Of a DNA stretch of 64,000 nt, positions 6,376 to 15,305 are shown one piece after another. The translations under genes and the position numbers were made by a program. This DNA comes from Ruminococcus sp. (GTDB lineage: Bacteria > Bacillota > Clostridia > Oscillospirales > Ruminococcaceae), in NCBI GenBank assembly GCA_020860605.1, contig JAJBTZ010000085.1, positions 30,236-94,235 of the forward strand, given 5' to 3'. How positions within the stretch are numbered: the stretch's first letter is position 1; the number at the start of each line of letters is the position of its first letter. The notes beneath the pieces are model-generated. The model saw only the letters and a list, made by a program, of their open reading frames with translations, searched no databases and was not told the origin of the DNA.

Positions 6376-7503
6376 TCAGTCTGTCAAGAGATTTCTCTCG
6401 GTTTCGGGATCGAAGAGATGCATTGCCTCGCCACCGAAGGTGATATTGATTTCGTGTCCAGCGGTGAGAGCAGCACGCTGATCGTGGTCGATCTTAAGAG
6501 TAGGAATTCTTACGATGCACTCTGAATCGTCAGGGCAGGTGGTGTGGAGATGGAACTCCGAACCCATCATTTCGTTGACGACGATCTTCGCGGTGAAGGA
6601 ATCGCTTGCACCTGGAGTTCCCTGAGTGATATGCTCGGGTCTAACGCCCAGGACGATGCTCTGGGAGCCAACGCCCTTTTCACGGAGGCCTTCAGCCTTC
6701 TTGTCGCTGACCTTCATCTTGGTTCCGAAAGGTGTGACATAGTAGTCGTTGCCTTCCTTGACAAGGTCGGTATTATAGAAGTTCATCTGAGGAGCTCCGA
6801 TGAAGCCTGCAACGAAGAGGTTAACCGGCATATCGAACACCTCTTCGGGAGTTCCGACCTGCTGGATGAAGCCGTCCTTCATGATAACTATACGATCACC
6901 AAGGGTCATAGCTTCGGTCTGGTCGTGGGTTACATAGATGAATGTCGAGTTGATTCTCTGTCTGAGAAGGATGATCTCGGCTCTCATCTGGTTACGGAGC
7001 TTCGCATCGAGGTTTGAAAGCGGTTCGTCCATGAGGAGGACCTTTGCGTCTCTTACCATTGCACGGCCTATTGCAACTCTCTGGCGCTGACCACCTGACA
7101 AAGCTCTCGGCTTTCTCATAAGGTAGTCTGTAATGCCTAAGATTTCAGCGACTTCGGTTACTTTCTTGTAAACGGTGTCGTTATCGACTTTCTTGAGTCT
7201 TAATGGGAACGCGATGTTCTCAAATACCGAAAGATGCGGGTAAAGAGCATAGTTCTGGAAGACCATTGCAATGTCTCTGTCTCTTGGTTCAAGGTCATTG
7301 ACGACTACGCCGTCGATCTCGACTGTACCCTCTGAGATGTCCTCAAGACCTGCTATCATTCTGAGTGTAGTGGACTTTCCGCAGCCGGAAGGTCCTACAA
7401 ATACGACAAACTCCTTGTCGGCGATGTCAAGGTTGAAGTCCTGAACTGCGACGACGTTTTTATCGTAAATCTTTTTAACATTTGTAAGTTTAACTGTTGC
7501 CAT
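6376..7503 (-). CDS. msmK: Sugar ABC transporter ATP-binding protein (MsmK/UgpC family)
   Basis: A 375-residue cytoplasmic ATPase that powers CUT1-type oligosaccharide importers. It shows Walker A GPSGCGKST (37-45), Q-loop FQN (82-84), signature LSGGQ (135-139), Walker B KVLLMDE (154-160) and switch His193, followed by a C-terminal TOBE/regulatory domain (about 240-375), as in MsmK, MsmX and MalK. It follows the two permease genes after 15 bases. In many Firmicutes this ATPase serves several sugar importers; the symbol reflects the family, not a proven single substrate. Confidence 0.93.
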   Translation of the reverse strand: MATVKLTNVKKIYDKNVVAVQDFNLDIADKEFVVFVGPSGCGKSTTLRMIAGLEDISEGTVEIDGVVVNDLEPRDRDIAMVFQNYALYPHLSVFENIAFPLRLKKVDNDTVYKKVTEVAEILGITDYLMRKPRALSGGQRQRVAIGRAMVRDAKVLLMDEPLSNLDAKLRNQMRAEIILLRQRINSTFIYVTHDQTEAMTLGDRIVIMKDGFIQQVGTPEEVFDMPVNLFVAGFIGAPQMNFYNTDLVKEGNDYYVTPFGTKMKVSDKKAEGLREKGVGSQSIVLGVRPEHITQGTPGASDSFTAKIVVNEMMGSEFHLHTTCPDDSECIVRIPTLKIDHDQRAALTAGHEINITFGGEAMHLFDPETERNLLTD

Positions 7504-7518
7504 ATTACTTCCCTCCTA

Positions 7519-8376
7519 TTATCCTTTGACAGCGCCACCGGTGACGCCTTCAACATAGTATTTCTGCAGGCACATAAACAGAATCGTTATCGGAATCGCT
7601 ATGCAAACGCCTCCGGCGCAGAACAGCGTGTAGTTCGAGTTGATCATGTCCTTCGTCAGCCACGAATAAAGTCCGACGGCCACGTTATAACCGCTCGACG
7701 TGCCGAACGCGATGTACGAAGCGAAGATGTAGTCAGCCCAAGGCGCCATGAAGGCGGTCAAGACTGTGTAGATAACAATCGGCTTTGAAAGCGGAAGGAC
7801 GACCTTTCGCATAACCTGGAATCTGGTCGCACCGTCAACTCTTGCTGCTTCGTCAAGGCTCTTAGGAATCGTATCGAGGAAGCCCTTGAATACGTAGTAG
7901 CCCATACCTGAGGAAGCGAAGTAAACTAAGATAAGTCCGGGAACTGCGCCTTCCTGAGTGAGGCCCATGCCCTTCAAAACGTAGTAAAGAATGATCATCG
8001 TTAAGAAGCCAGGGAACATTCCGAGAACCAGCATTGCGTTCATGAGGAACTTTCTGCCCTTGAAGCGGAGTCTTGAGAGAGCGTAGGACATCATCATGAC
8101 CATCAGGGTCTGCAAAACTGCGTTGAAGCAGGCGATGATGAGGGTGTTTCCATACCACTGAAGGAAGGAGGTTTCTTTAAACAGATTGACATAGTTGTCC
8201 CAGCCCCACTGCTGAGGAATGACATATCCTACCATCCATGTGTTCTCACAACGGAAGGACTGGAGAAGTATGAATACGAACGGTATCAGCCAGACTATTG
8301 ACATAACGACAAGGATTATGTAGATAGCGGTATTTGACAGTATTCTGTTTCTGCGGATACTTGAAGCCTTTTTCAT
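7519..8376 (-). CDS. Sugar ABC transporter permease, MalG type
   Basis: A 285-residue inner-membrane permease with six predicted helices. It carries the CUT1 coupling motif LDEAARVDGATRFQVMRKV (the EAA loop that docks on the ATPase) near residue 175 and a typical C-terminal VEGVTGGAVKG. Its start codon shares one base with the stop of the preceding permease (TAATG), so the two are translationally coupled and made in equal amounts. In Bacillus subtilis the matching gene beside GH53 is ganQ; in maltose systems it is malG. The substrate is not decided by sequence. Confidence 0.9.
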   Translation of the reverse strand: MKKASSIRRNRILSNTAIYIILVVMSIVWLIPFVFILLQSFRCENTWMVGYVIPQQWGWDNYVNLFKETSFLQWYGNTLIIACFNAVLQTLMVMMMSYALSRLRFKGRKFLMNAMLVLGMFPGFLTMIILYYVLKGMGLTQEGAVPGLILVYFASSGMGYYVFKGFLDTIPKSLDEAARVDGATRFQVMRKVVLPLSKPIVIYTVLTAFMAPWADYIFASYIAFGTSSGYNVAVGLYSWLTKDMINSNYTLFCAGGVCIAIPITILFMCLQKYYVEGVTGGAVKG

Positions 8377-9911
8377 TACTGGAAGTCCTCCTCATTCTTC
8401 ATAGACGGCAAGACGTTGTATACAACAAGCGAAATTACCGCCACGACTACGAATACCATGATACCAATGACTGCCGCTGTCTTGTAGTCGTTGTTAGTTA
8501 CGGTCAGTCGGTAGAGCCACGTTATCAGAAGGTCGGTCTTGCCTGCACTGTCTGAAAGCGTGTAGGGGGCGCCACCTGTCAGGAGATAGATAACGTTGAA
8601 GTTGTTCATGTTGCTGGTGAAGCTTGTGAGAAGATACGGACCAGTAACGAAGAACATGTATGGAAGAGTGATCTTGAAGTACTGCTGAACGGGGTTTGCA
8701 CCGTCGATTCTTGCAGACTCATAGAGGTCAGACGGGATATTCATAAGAACACCAGTTGTGATGAGCATCAGGTACGGAACACCGACCCAGACGTTTATGA
8801 TAATTACCATAACTCGAGCCATCGTCGGGTCTGTCCAGAACGGAATTGCCGTCTGAACTATTCCGTTATTGATAAGGAATCTGTTGACAAGGCCTTCGTC
8901 GGAGAACATCTTCGAAACATAGAGAAGCGAGATGAACTGAGGAATTGCGATTGTAAGTACTAAAATTCCTCTCCAGAGCTTCTTGAGTTTTATGCCCTTC
9001 TTATTGATCATCATTGCTACGAGCATTCCCAAGAAGTAGTTAGTGAATGTTGCGAAGAACGCCCAGATGAGTGTCCACGAGAGGAGTTCGCCAAACGTTG
9101 CTGAGAAGGTGGAGGTTCCGTTGCCCCATGTGAAGAGTTGGTTGAAGTTGGACCATCCTACCCACTCAAAGAGGTTTACAGGAGGAGTGTGGTTATAATC
9201 GTAGTTGGTGAAGGCGATCATAATCATAAGTATAATCGGGATTACCGTGAAGATTACGATACCTAAAACAGGAAGTGCCAGAACGGTCTTGTAGAACTGA
9301 TCGTCAACCAAGGACTTTAAGTCGTCCTTTCCTGACTTCAGCTTCTTGCCCTTGGCGAGGATTGCCTGAGCATCCCTGTTCTGTCTAACATTGAGCCTCC
9401 AGGTGTAGATGAAGCAGAGAATGAAGACGATGGAGAGAACTCCATAAATCAGAATCTGCAATGTATTGTCGCCGTAAATGGTGGTTTCAACCTCCATCTC
9501 AATGCCAGCGACGGTGGTTGTGACCATCTGTGTGGTTGTAGCGGTGAGGTTCTTGAGCGAAAGCTTAGCTATCCATGCTCCACCCCAGAGAACCATGTAT
9601 ACAATAAACACGACCTCGAACAGTAAGAAGAGGATTCCTCTCATAACCTGTCCCCTTGCTATCGAGCCGAAGCCCATAACTACGAATGAAATCCTCGTCT
9701 TCCAGTCGCCGTTCTTGAATGTCAGGAATATGTCCTGGAACTGGTGTGCAACTGCAAGGCCGAAGCTCTTGAATGCCCTGCCTATAGCGCAGATAAGATG
9801 CCAAAGCTTATTCGGAATGTCCAAAATGAAATTCCAGATGGAAAAGAGCAGTCTCATCGGTTTGCTATAATGCAGATATTTCAGTTCTTTTGCGGTTATT
9901 TTGTCAGCCAT
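8376..9911 (-). CDS. Sugar ABC transporter permease, MalF type (long form)
   Basis: A 511-residue membrane permease. The C-terminal ~300 residues hold the MetI-like fold with the EAA motif YESARIDGANPVQQYFKITL (about 400-420). The N-terminal half is longer than in most Gram-positive MalF/GanP proteins. It has an amphipathic lysine-rich start, two early helices (about 75-115), a Thr-rich external stretch (LTATTTQMVTTTV) and a further helix near 150. It is read 165 bases after the binding-protein gene, past a partial terminator, and overlaps malG by one base. It should form the heterodimeric pore with the MalG partner. Confidence 0.9.
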   Translation of the reverse strand: MADKITAKELKYLHYSKPMRLLFSIWNFILDIPNKLWHLICAIGRAFKSFGLAVAHQFQDIFLTFKNGDWKTRISFVVMGFGSIARGQVMRGILFLLFEVVFIVYMVLWGGAWIAKLSLKNLTATTTQMVTTTVAGIEMEVETTIYGDNTLQILIYGVLSIVFILCFIYTWRLNVRQNRDAQAILAKGKKLKSGKDDLKSLVDDQFYKTVLALPVLGIVIFTVIPIILMIMIAFTNYDYNHTPPVNLFEWVGWSNFNQLFTWGNGTSTFSATFGELLSWTLIWAFFATFTNYFLGMLVAMMINKKGIKLKKLWRGILVLTIAIPQFISLLYVSKMFSDEGLVNRFLINNGIVQTAIPFWTDPTMARVMVIIINVWVGVPYLMLITTGVLMNIPSDLYESARIDGANPVQQYFKITLPYMFFVTGPYLLTSFTSNMNNFNVIYLLTGGAPYTLSDSAGKTDLLITWLYRLTVTNNDYKTAAVIGIMVFVVVAVISLVVYNVLPSMKNEEDFQ

Positions 9912-9998
9912 TTCAATCCTCCTATAGATATTACCCTTACATCAGGCGGGCTGCCCTTTTCCATATGGAAATTCCCCGTTCGGAAGTCCCCTTGGAAT

Positions 9999-10037
9999 GA
10001 AAAAACAAAAGGAGGTCGGGGATAACCCCAACCCCCT
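9999..10037 (-). terminator. Attenuating terminator between binding protein and permease genes
   Basis: Minus strand: GGGGGU-U-GGGG, four-base loop, CCCC-G-ACCUCC, then UUUUGUUUUUUC. A G:C-rich stem and U tract 40 bases after the binding-protein stop would end most transcripts, letting a fraction continue into the permeases. This is the usual way binding protein is made in excess. Confidence 0.75.
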
Positions 10038-10076
10038 TCGGTTGATGTTAAACTAGGTTTTCAGTTATCCTGAAAA

Positions 10077-11729
10077 TCAGTTAGCAACTACGGTGATGAC
10101 GGGAGTATCGCCAGTAGTGTCGAGGGTTACATGGTAAGAACCTGGGTCAACAACGATATTGTTGTCGGAGCCTTCGGTTCCAACAGAACCTTCAGCAAGG
10201 TGAGTGTAGCCGATACCAGAAGCATCGTAATCGCCTGCATCCCAAGCACCGTACATAACTACTCTGAATCCAGACTCGCCGGTAACGGTGATATCATATT
10301 CCCAGATACCAACGTAAGGATCGTCGGACTCAACCTGGTTGTCAGTGAGGACATATTCGCCGTTCTCGCCACCAGTGCAGCTCCAGCTTACGTCCATGTC
10401 ACCAACGATAACCCAGCCTTCGTTAGCAGCATTGGAGAGGATGCTCTCGATGCCAGCGGTGTAGGTGTCGAGGATAGCCTGGAGGTCAGAATCACTAGGA
10501 TCAGTGGTTCCGAGAGCCTGGATGGAAGCGCCGATTGCCTTGGAAGTATCCCACCAAGAGTTAGGATACTGGCCCTGAGGAGTGCCGTATTCGTTCTGAG
10601 CAGCGAGTGCAGCGAGAGCAATGTTCTCCTGAACAGCTTCACTAGCCTGAACATTTACGTTAGAGGGACCCCAAGCGAGGGTGTCAAATCTTTCCTGCTG
10701 GCACTCTTCGCTGGCGAGGTAAGCAGCTACGGACTGGCAGTAAGCAGCCTTGGTAGCATCGGTCTGAGGCTTTACACCAAGAAGCTTGTTACCAGAGTAA
10801 GAGCCCAAGTGGTAGGTCTCGCCGTCAACGGTGAAGCTCCAGAGGTCGGTGCAACCTAAGTTGTCGCCCAAAGCTTCAGAAGCGGTGGTGTAGTCCCAAG
10901 TACCAGTAACAACTACTGCAGCGTCACTTGAGAAGGAAGCAGCAGAAGAAGAGTTGACGAATACTGAGCTGTTAACGAGTTCAGCCATTCCCTTTGCAGC
11001 TACGATACCTGCTGCAGAATTGAAGGTGTCGGTGTAGCCGGTGAAGGTTCCGTCGTCATCAGTTGACCAGTCGGATACACAGCCGGTTGCGAAGAAGTAA
11101 GCTGCAGCATACCAGCCAGAGTCAGTGAGCTCGAAAGCGATGGTCTTACCAGCTGCAGCAACAGCTTCGATAAGAGCGGTCTGGTCTTCGAGAACGGACT
11201 CGTCGGTGATAACGCTCTTGTCATAGTATACGAAATAGCCGTTATCAGAAGTGAGCGGGAATGCATAGATACCGCCAGAAACGGTTGCAGCTGCTACAGC
11301 TCCTGAATCGTTCTCAGAGGTGATGGTGTCAACCAAAGAGCTGGAAACCTGAGTGAGAGCGCCAGCCTGAACAAGTCTTGCGAGCTGGTCCTGAGCGAAG
11401 AAGTAGATATCTGCGCCAGCGGTAACGTCGGTGATCATGTTGGTTGCAGCTTCGCCTTCGCCAACTGCCTCAACAGTGAACTGGATGGAAGTGCCGTTAG
11501 CTTCGTTATAAGCTGCGAGCTGAGATGTAGTGAGGTCAACAGCTGCCTCGGGGCACCATACGGTGATGGAGATAGAGCTGGTATCAACATCGCTGTCAGT
11601 GTTTGCAGAATTGTCGCTGCTGCTATTGCTGCTTGAATCGTCGGTTGAGCTATCGCCACAAGCAACGAGGGAAAGAAGCATGATGCAAGAAAGAAGGACA
11701 GCAAGAATTCTGCGCCAATTTGTTTTCAT
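10077..11729 (-). CDS. Extracellular sugar-binding lipoprotein with C-terminal beta domain
   Basis: The 550-residue binding protein of the importer. The start at MKTNWRRILAVLL is chosen for AAGGAGG seven to eight bases upstream; the frame could run to 11774 without a ribosome site. The lipobox is LVAC (Cys24), followed by a Ser/Asp linker, then the MalE-like bilobal fold (SITVWCPEAAVDL at ~60 to ~440). About 106 extra residues follow: an acidic, Gly-rich, all-beta segment ending SYHVTLDTTGDTPVITVVAN, which resembles the small beta-sandwich domains that bind starch (SusE/SusF style). Family members normally end near 420 residues. The extra domain may capture polymer at the surface. It could bind galacto- or maltooligosaccharides; the context (GH53 upstream, GH13 downstream) allows both. 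Confidence 0.85.
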   Translation of the reverse strand: MKTNWRRILAVLLSCIMLLSLVACGDSSTDDSSSNSSSDNSANTDSDVDTSSISITVWCPEAAVDLTTSQLAAYNEANGTSIQFTVEAVGEGEAATNMITDVTAGADIYFFAQDQLARLVQAGALTQVSSSLVDTITSENDSGAVAAATVSGGIYAFPLTSDNGYFVYYDKSVITDESVLEDQTALIEAVAAAGKTIAFELTDSGWYAAAYFFATGCVSDWSTDDDGTFTGYTDTFNSAAGIVAAKGMAELVNSSVFVNSSSAASFSSDAAVVVTGTWDYTTASEALGDNLGCTDLWSFTVDGETYHLGSYSGNKLLGVKPQTDATKAAYCQSVAAYLASEECQQERFDTLAWGPSNVNVQASEAVQENIALAALAAQNEYGTPQGQYPNSWWDTSKAIGASIQALGTTDPSDSDLQAILDTYTAGIESILSNAANEGWVIVGDMDVSWSCTGGENGEYVLTDNQVESDDPYVGIWEYDITVTGESGFRVVMYGAWDAGDYDASGIGYTHLAEGSVGTEGSDNNIVVDPGSYHVTLDTTGDTPVITVVAN

Positions 11730-11830
11730 GGTAGTTTCCTCCTTGGAAAGAAGTATTTTTGAGTTATGCCCCACAGTCGCAAGTGATGTGCAAATTTCAA
11801 AAGGGGCATTTATGTACTTTGCACAAGCTT

Positions 11831-11859
11831 ATTTTATACCTTTTGCACGAAAAAGTCAA
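11831..11859 (-). promoter_or_regulatory. Promoter and TGCAAA sites of the transporter operon
   Basis: Minus strand: TTGACT (11859-11854) and TATAAAAT (11838-11831). Three TGCAAA-type half sites lie around it: GTGCAAAA within the spacer, TTGTGCAAAG just downstream of the -10, and TTTGCACA (inverse) about 22 bases further. They could be operator half sites for a LacI-type regulator. The leader is ~95 bases. The rest of the 355-base gap (to 12084) holds A+T-rich sequence and the terminator of the next gene; I see no gene in it. Confidence 0.55.
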
Positions 11860-12046
11860 CACAAAATCCGAAAAATTATTGAGGATTTTCACACAATTAT
11901 TACGAAACCGCTTGGGAAGCGGGTTTGTGGGGGTAAATAAATATTTGAAGCCCAACAAAATCCAGATTTTTGGCGGTAAACTATTATTGAGGTTTTCGAA
12001 TGGGAAGAAGTGGGTTTGAAAATTATGGTATTATGACTTCGCCCGA

Positions 12047-12077
12047 TAAAAAGCAGGCGATGATATCACCGCCTGCA
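12047..12077 (-). terminator. Terminator of intracellular GH53 gene
   Basis: Minus strand: GCAGGCG, ten-base loop, CGCCTGC, then TTTTTA; 8 bases after the stop codon. Confidence 0.85.
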
Positions 12078-12084
12078 TTTCATG

Positions 12085-13221
12085 TTAATTGTTTCGATCG
12101 GCGAAGGATTTGAATTCGTTTAGCGCCGGCAGAGCGTTTCCTTCGTAATCAAACAAGCACTGGTTTGCCCATTCATTGCCGTCGGTTTTGTTCTCCTCGT
12201 GGATATACTTTCGAGCGCCTTCGCTGGCCCAGGTGCCTTTGGGGCTGGGGATCCAGGCGGGTTCCCAATAGTAGATACCCTTGAAGTTCTTGACGCTTTC
12301 CATGAGCTCTAAGAGCTTATGGATGAACTGGCGCTGGCCTTCGATGCTGATTGGGTACGGGAGAGGCTGGCCGTCTTCGGGGACGTAGCTGTGGTCGACG
12401 ACAAGGTGCTGGCCAACGCCAGACTTGTCGAAGTGCTCGAGGGTGAAGGCATAGGATGTCTCGGCGATGTAGAGCTCTTTTCCGTAGCGCTCGGCCATGT
12501 CGTTCATGTTGGCGACGAGCTCATCAAAGCCGTGGTGCCAGTAGGGGTAGTAGCTGAAGCCGATGGCGTCGAAATCGACGTCGTGGGAGACGAGATTGTC
12601 GAAGAATTCGCGGTATCTCGGATTATCGAAGCTTCTTTCAAGGTGGATGACTACTTTAGCGGAGGTTGTACTTCTGACGCCACTGACGCCTGCTTTTAAG
12701 AGTTCACAAAGATTGTCATAGCCTTCATGGCAGCCCTTTTCCTCGTTCCAGGTGAGCCTGCCGTACTCCCAGAGCATTCCGCCAGTGATCTCGTTTCCGA
12801 CCTGAACCATGTCTGGCTCGCAGCCGTTAGCCTTGAGATGCTCGATGACCTCAACGGTGTAATCGTGAACGGCGGTTTTGAGCTCTTCGAAGCTAAGGCT
12901 CTTCCAGGCCTTCGGGAGAGTCTGCTTCGAAGGGTCGCACCAGAAATCGCTGTAGTGGATGTCGAGTAGAAAGCTCATTCCGGCAGCTTTTACGCGTTTT
13001 GCAAGAGAGGTGACTCTCTTCAGGTCGCAGGTTCCGGCACCATAGGTCTCGCCGTTTTCGTCAAACGGGTTGTGCCAGAGCCTCAGGCGAACAGAGTTCA
13101 CGCCATAGCTCCCTAAAATCGCTATGAGGTCGCCCTCTTTGCCGTTATCATATAACTTTATCCCCTCTTCTTCGAGGTCGTAAAGGGTTGAAATGTCCAT
13201 TCCAATCTGGTATTTACTCAT
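12085..13221 (-). CDS. Intracellular arabinogalactan endo-beta-1,4-galactanase (GH53)
   Basis: A 378-residue GH53 enzyme that cleaves beta-1,4-galactan. There is no signal peptide (start MSKYQIGMDISTLYDLEEEG), so it should act in the cytoplasm on imported galactooligosaccharides; most family members are secreted. The barrel is complete: VNSVRLRLWHNPF (41-53), LLDIHYSDFWCDPSKQTLP (85-103), acid/base Glu144 in VQVGNE, and nucleophile Glu254 in YIAETSYA. The C-terminal GIYYWEPAWIPSP is also typical. It starts three bases after the stop of the secreted GH53, so the two form an operon. Confidence 0.92.
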   Translation of the reverse strand: MSKYQIGMDISTLYDLEEEGIKLYDNGKEGDLIAILGSYGVNSVRLRLWHNPFDENGETYGAGTCDLKRVTSLAKRVKAAGMSFLLDIHYSDFWCDPSKQTLPKAWKSLSFEELKTAVHDYTVEVIEHLKANGCEPDMVQVGNEITGGMLWEYGRLTWNEEKGCHEGYDNLCELLKAGVSGVRSTTSAKVVIHLERSFDNPRYREFFDNLVSHDVDFDAIGFSYYPYWHHGFDELVANMNDMAERYGKELYIAETSYAFTLEHFDKSGVGQHLVVDHSYVPEDGQPLPYPISIEGQRQFIHKLLELMESVKNFKGIYYWEPAWIPSPKGTWASEGARKYIHEENKTDGNEWANQCLFDYEGNALPALNEFKSFADRNN

Positions 13222-13224
13222 GGC

Positions 13225-15165
13225 TTAATCCTTTCTCGCAAGAGCGAAATCGTCAAAGTGAGCCCAGGTTGCAGCTGCGCCAGTCGACTTGATTCCGACA
13301 GTGATGTCGGTGGTTTCGGTGACGGTGAACTCAATAGTCGTCTGAACCCAGTCGCTCCAGGTGTTGCCCCAGGTGATCTCCGCCTCGTAGGTCTCGTCGC
13401 CGACGGTCACGTAGAGGGTGCACTCGGGATAGAGGTAGTTCTCCATCGCGCTTCTTCCATAGACTGAGAAGACATAGGTGCCGGCAGTGAGGTTATAGAT
13501 GTCCTGACTGAGGACGTTCTCAAAAGCGGACGAGCACCAAATGTTGAGGTTGTTGCTGCCCGTTCTCGCGTTCTTCGACTCAACTCTATAGGAGTTGTCG
13601 GTGCCGGACATGTCCCAAGCGGTGATGGTCGAGAAGTCCTTGACATCAGAGGAAACGCTGTCGTCGTCGAAGCTGCCGTTCTTCAGGTAGTCGTAGTATG
13701 TCAGAACATCGGCGGTGATCTCGTAGTCGGTGCCACCGCAGGTGACGGTTCCAGTGACTGTGTATTCGCCTTCGCCACTGATGGCTGCGACCTCATCCTC
13801 GTTCCAAGTTATCTCGAGCTCAACCCAGCGGTCGAGGTCTGTCAGAGCTGTCGCGGTTTCGGGAAGAGCTATCTCCTCAGATGAGGATAGGTCAATCATA
13901 CAGCTGATTTCGGTATTGATTTCAAGAATGTTTTCCTCAGCCGTTCCAGAGTCACGCATCAGCTTGAAGGCATTCAGGCTGTCAAGCGGGTTTCCGTCAA
14001 AGTCGAAGAGAGCCTGATTTGCCCATGAAACGGTTCCTTCTCCCCCGCCGTCGCCCTGAGAGACGAGGTAGTCGTGAGCATATTCCGAAGCCCAAGAGGT
14101 TCCCGCAAGCGGAAGCCAGGCGGGTTCCCAATAGAAACTGCCGATGCCGGTGTCAACCGAGGCGATGACCTCGTTTACGTCGTGGATATACGAAGCCTGA
14201 CCCTGAACGGTGGCCTTGTAACCGCCTGCCTCTTCAAGGTCGGAGCTGAAAATGTTGCCGGTGTATTCGTTAGAGTCGTCGCCGTAGCCGTAGGAGTACT
14301 CCATGACGCAGATTTTCTGGTCATACTTTTCGGCTAACTTCTCAACACAGTCCTGGAAGTCTGCCATCGAGCCGTGCCAGTAGGAGTAGTAGCTGAGGCC
14401 GATAACGTCGAACTCGACTCCTGCTTCGATCAGGGTATCGAGCTTGCCAGAAATTGTCGAGTATGTTGCGCCTTCGGCAAGGTGGACGACTGTCAGGATA
14501 TCCTCATCAATCGCCTTGACGGCAGACATTGCAGCCGACATATAGATTGCCTGATAGGTTGCGGACTTGCCGTTAGGATACATGATGCCGTTGTTGACCT
14601 CGTTGCCCGTCTGAACCATCGAAGGAAGGCAACCTGCCTCCTCGAAGGCCTCAAGGACGCTATAAGTATAGTCATAGACTACTTGTCTCAATTCTTCACT
14701 TGTGTAGCCTTCCCACTCGCGTGGAAGAGTCTGCTTTGAGGGATCAGCCCAGAAATCGCTGTAGTGGAAGTCGAGGCAGACCTTCATTCCGGCTGCAACG
14801 GCACGCTTCGCGATTTCGATGTCGGTTTCGAGGTCGTTTCCGCCTCCGCCGAAGCTGTTGCCGTCCTCGTCATAGGGGTCGTTCCAGAGTCGGATTCTGA
14901 CGTTGTTGACGCCATAGTCGGCCAAGAGTTCGAAGATATCGGTCTCATTGCCATCCTCGTCATAGAACTTTCCGCCAGCGTTCTCAACCTCGATAATCGA
15001 GGACAGGTCGACGCCGAAGATGAAGTCGTCCGAAAGCCCTTCAATCTCGCTGACCTGAATTCCGTATTCAGAATAGTCAAACGCGCTGTCGCCACAGCTT
15101 GTCAGGAGCGTGAGCGCCATCGTGAGAGCAAGGATTATGCTTAGTGTTCGTCTGAAAATTTTCAT
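13225..15165 (-). CDS. Extracellular GH53 galactanase lipoprotein with Ig-like and CBM61-like domains
   Basis: A 646-residue surface lipoprotein (lipobox LTSC, Cys24). Residues ~48-400 are a GH53 barrel with VNNVRIRLWNDPYDEDGN, DFHYSDFWADPSKQTLP, acid/base Glu189 (TGNE) and nucleophile Glu289 (VMEYSYG). Residues ~415-500 resemble a bacterial Ig-like spacer (PETATALTDLDRWVELEITW). The last ~145 residues (YLKNGSFDDDSV to HFDDFALARKD) have the jelly-roll pattern of CBM61-type galactan-binding modules, which are known partners of GH53. It would hold and cut pectic galactan at the cell surface and feed the adjacent importer. Its own promoter lies at 15194-15222. Confidence 0.9.
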   Translation of the reverse strand: MKIFRRTLSIILALTMALTLLTSCGDSAFDYSEYGIQVSEIEGLSDDFIFGVDLSSIIEVENAGGKFYDEDGNETDIFELLADYGVNNVRIRLWNDPYDEDGNSFGGGGNDLETDIEIAKRAVAAGMKVCLDFHYSDFWADPSKQTLPREWEGYTSEELRQVVYDYTYSVLEAFEEAGCLPSMVQTGNEVNNGIMYPNGKSATYQAIYMSAAMSAVKAIDEDILTVVHLAEGATYSTISGKLDTLIEAGVEFDVIGLSYYSYWHGSMADFQDCVEKLAEKYDQKICVMEYSYGYGDDSNEYTGNIFSSDLEEAGGYKATVQGQASYIHDVNEVIASVDTGIGSFYWEPAWLPLAGTSWASEYAHDYLVSQGDGGGEGTVSWANQALFDFDGNPLDSLNAFKLMRDSGTAEENILEINTEISCMIDLSSSEEIALPETATALTDLDRWVELEITWNEDEVAAISGEGEYTVTGTVTCGGTDYEITADVLTYYDYLKNGSFDDDSVSSDVKDFSTITAWDMSGTDNSYRVESKNARTGSNNLNIWCSSAFENVLSQDIYNLTAGTYVFSVYGRSAMENYLYPECTLYVTVGDETYEAEITWGNTWSDWVQTTIEFTVTETTDITVGIKSTGAAATWAHFDDFALARKD

Positions 15166-15193
15166 ATTATCACCTCAAGATATTGTACCTTTA

Positions 15194-15222
15194 ATGATAT
15201 TGCAAAATTTCCAAATTGTCAA
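15194..15222 (-). promoter_or_regulatory. Promoter of the GH53 operon
   Basis: Minus strand: TTGACA (15222-15217), 17 bases, TATCAT (15199-15194). The spacer contains TTTTGCAA, and TTTGCATAAA lies ~20 bases upstream of the -35. The third GH53 gene (49.6 kb) has the same TTGACA-17-TATCAT pair. Confidence 0.75.
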
Positions 15223-15305
15223 GCCTCAATCAAAAAGAATTTATGCAAACTGTCGTCTTGTGAGTATAAAATAACCGCAAAGCCTGTGGCAATGCGGTTT
15301 GAAAA

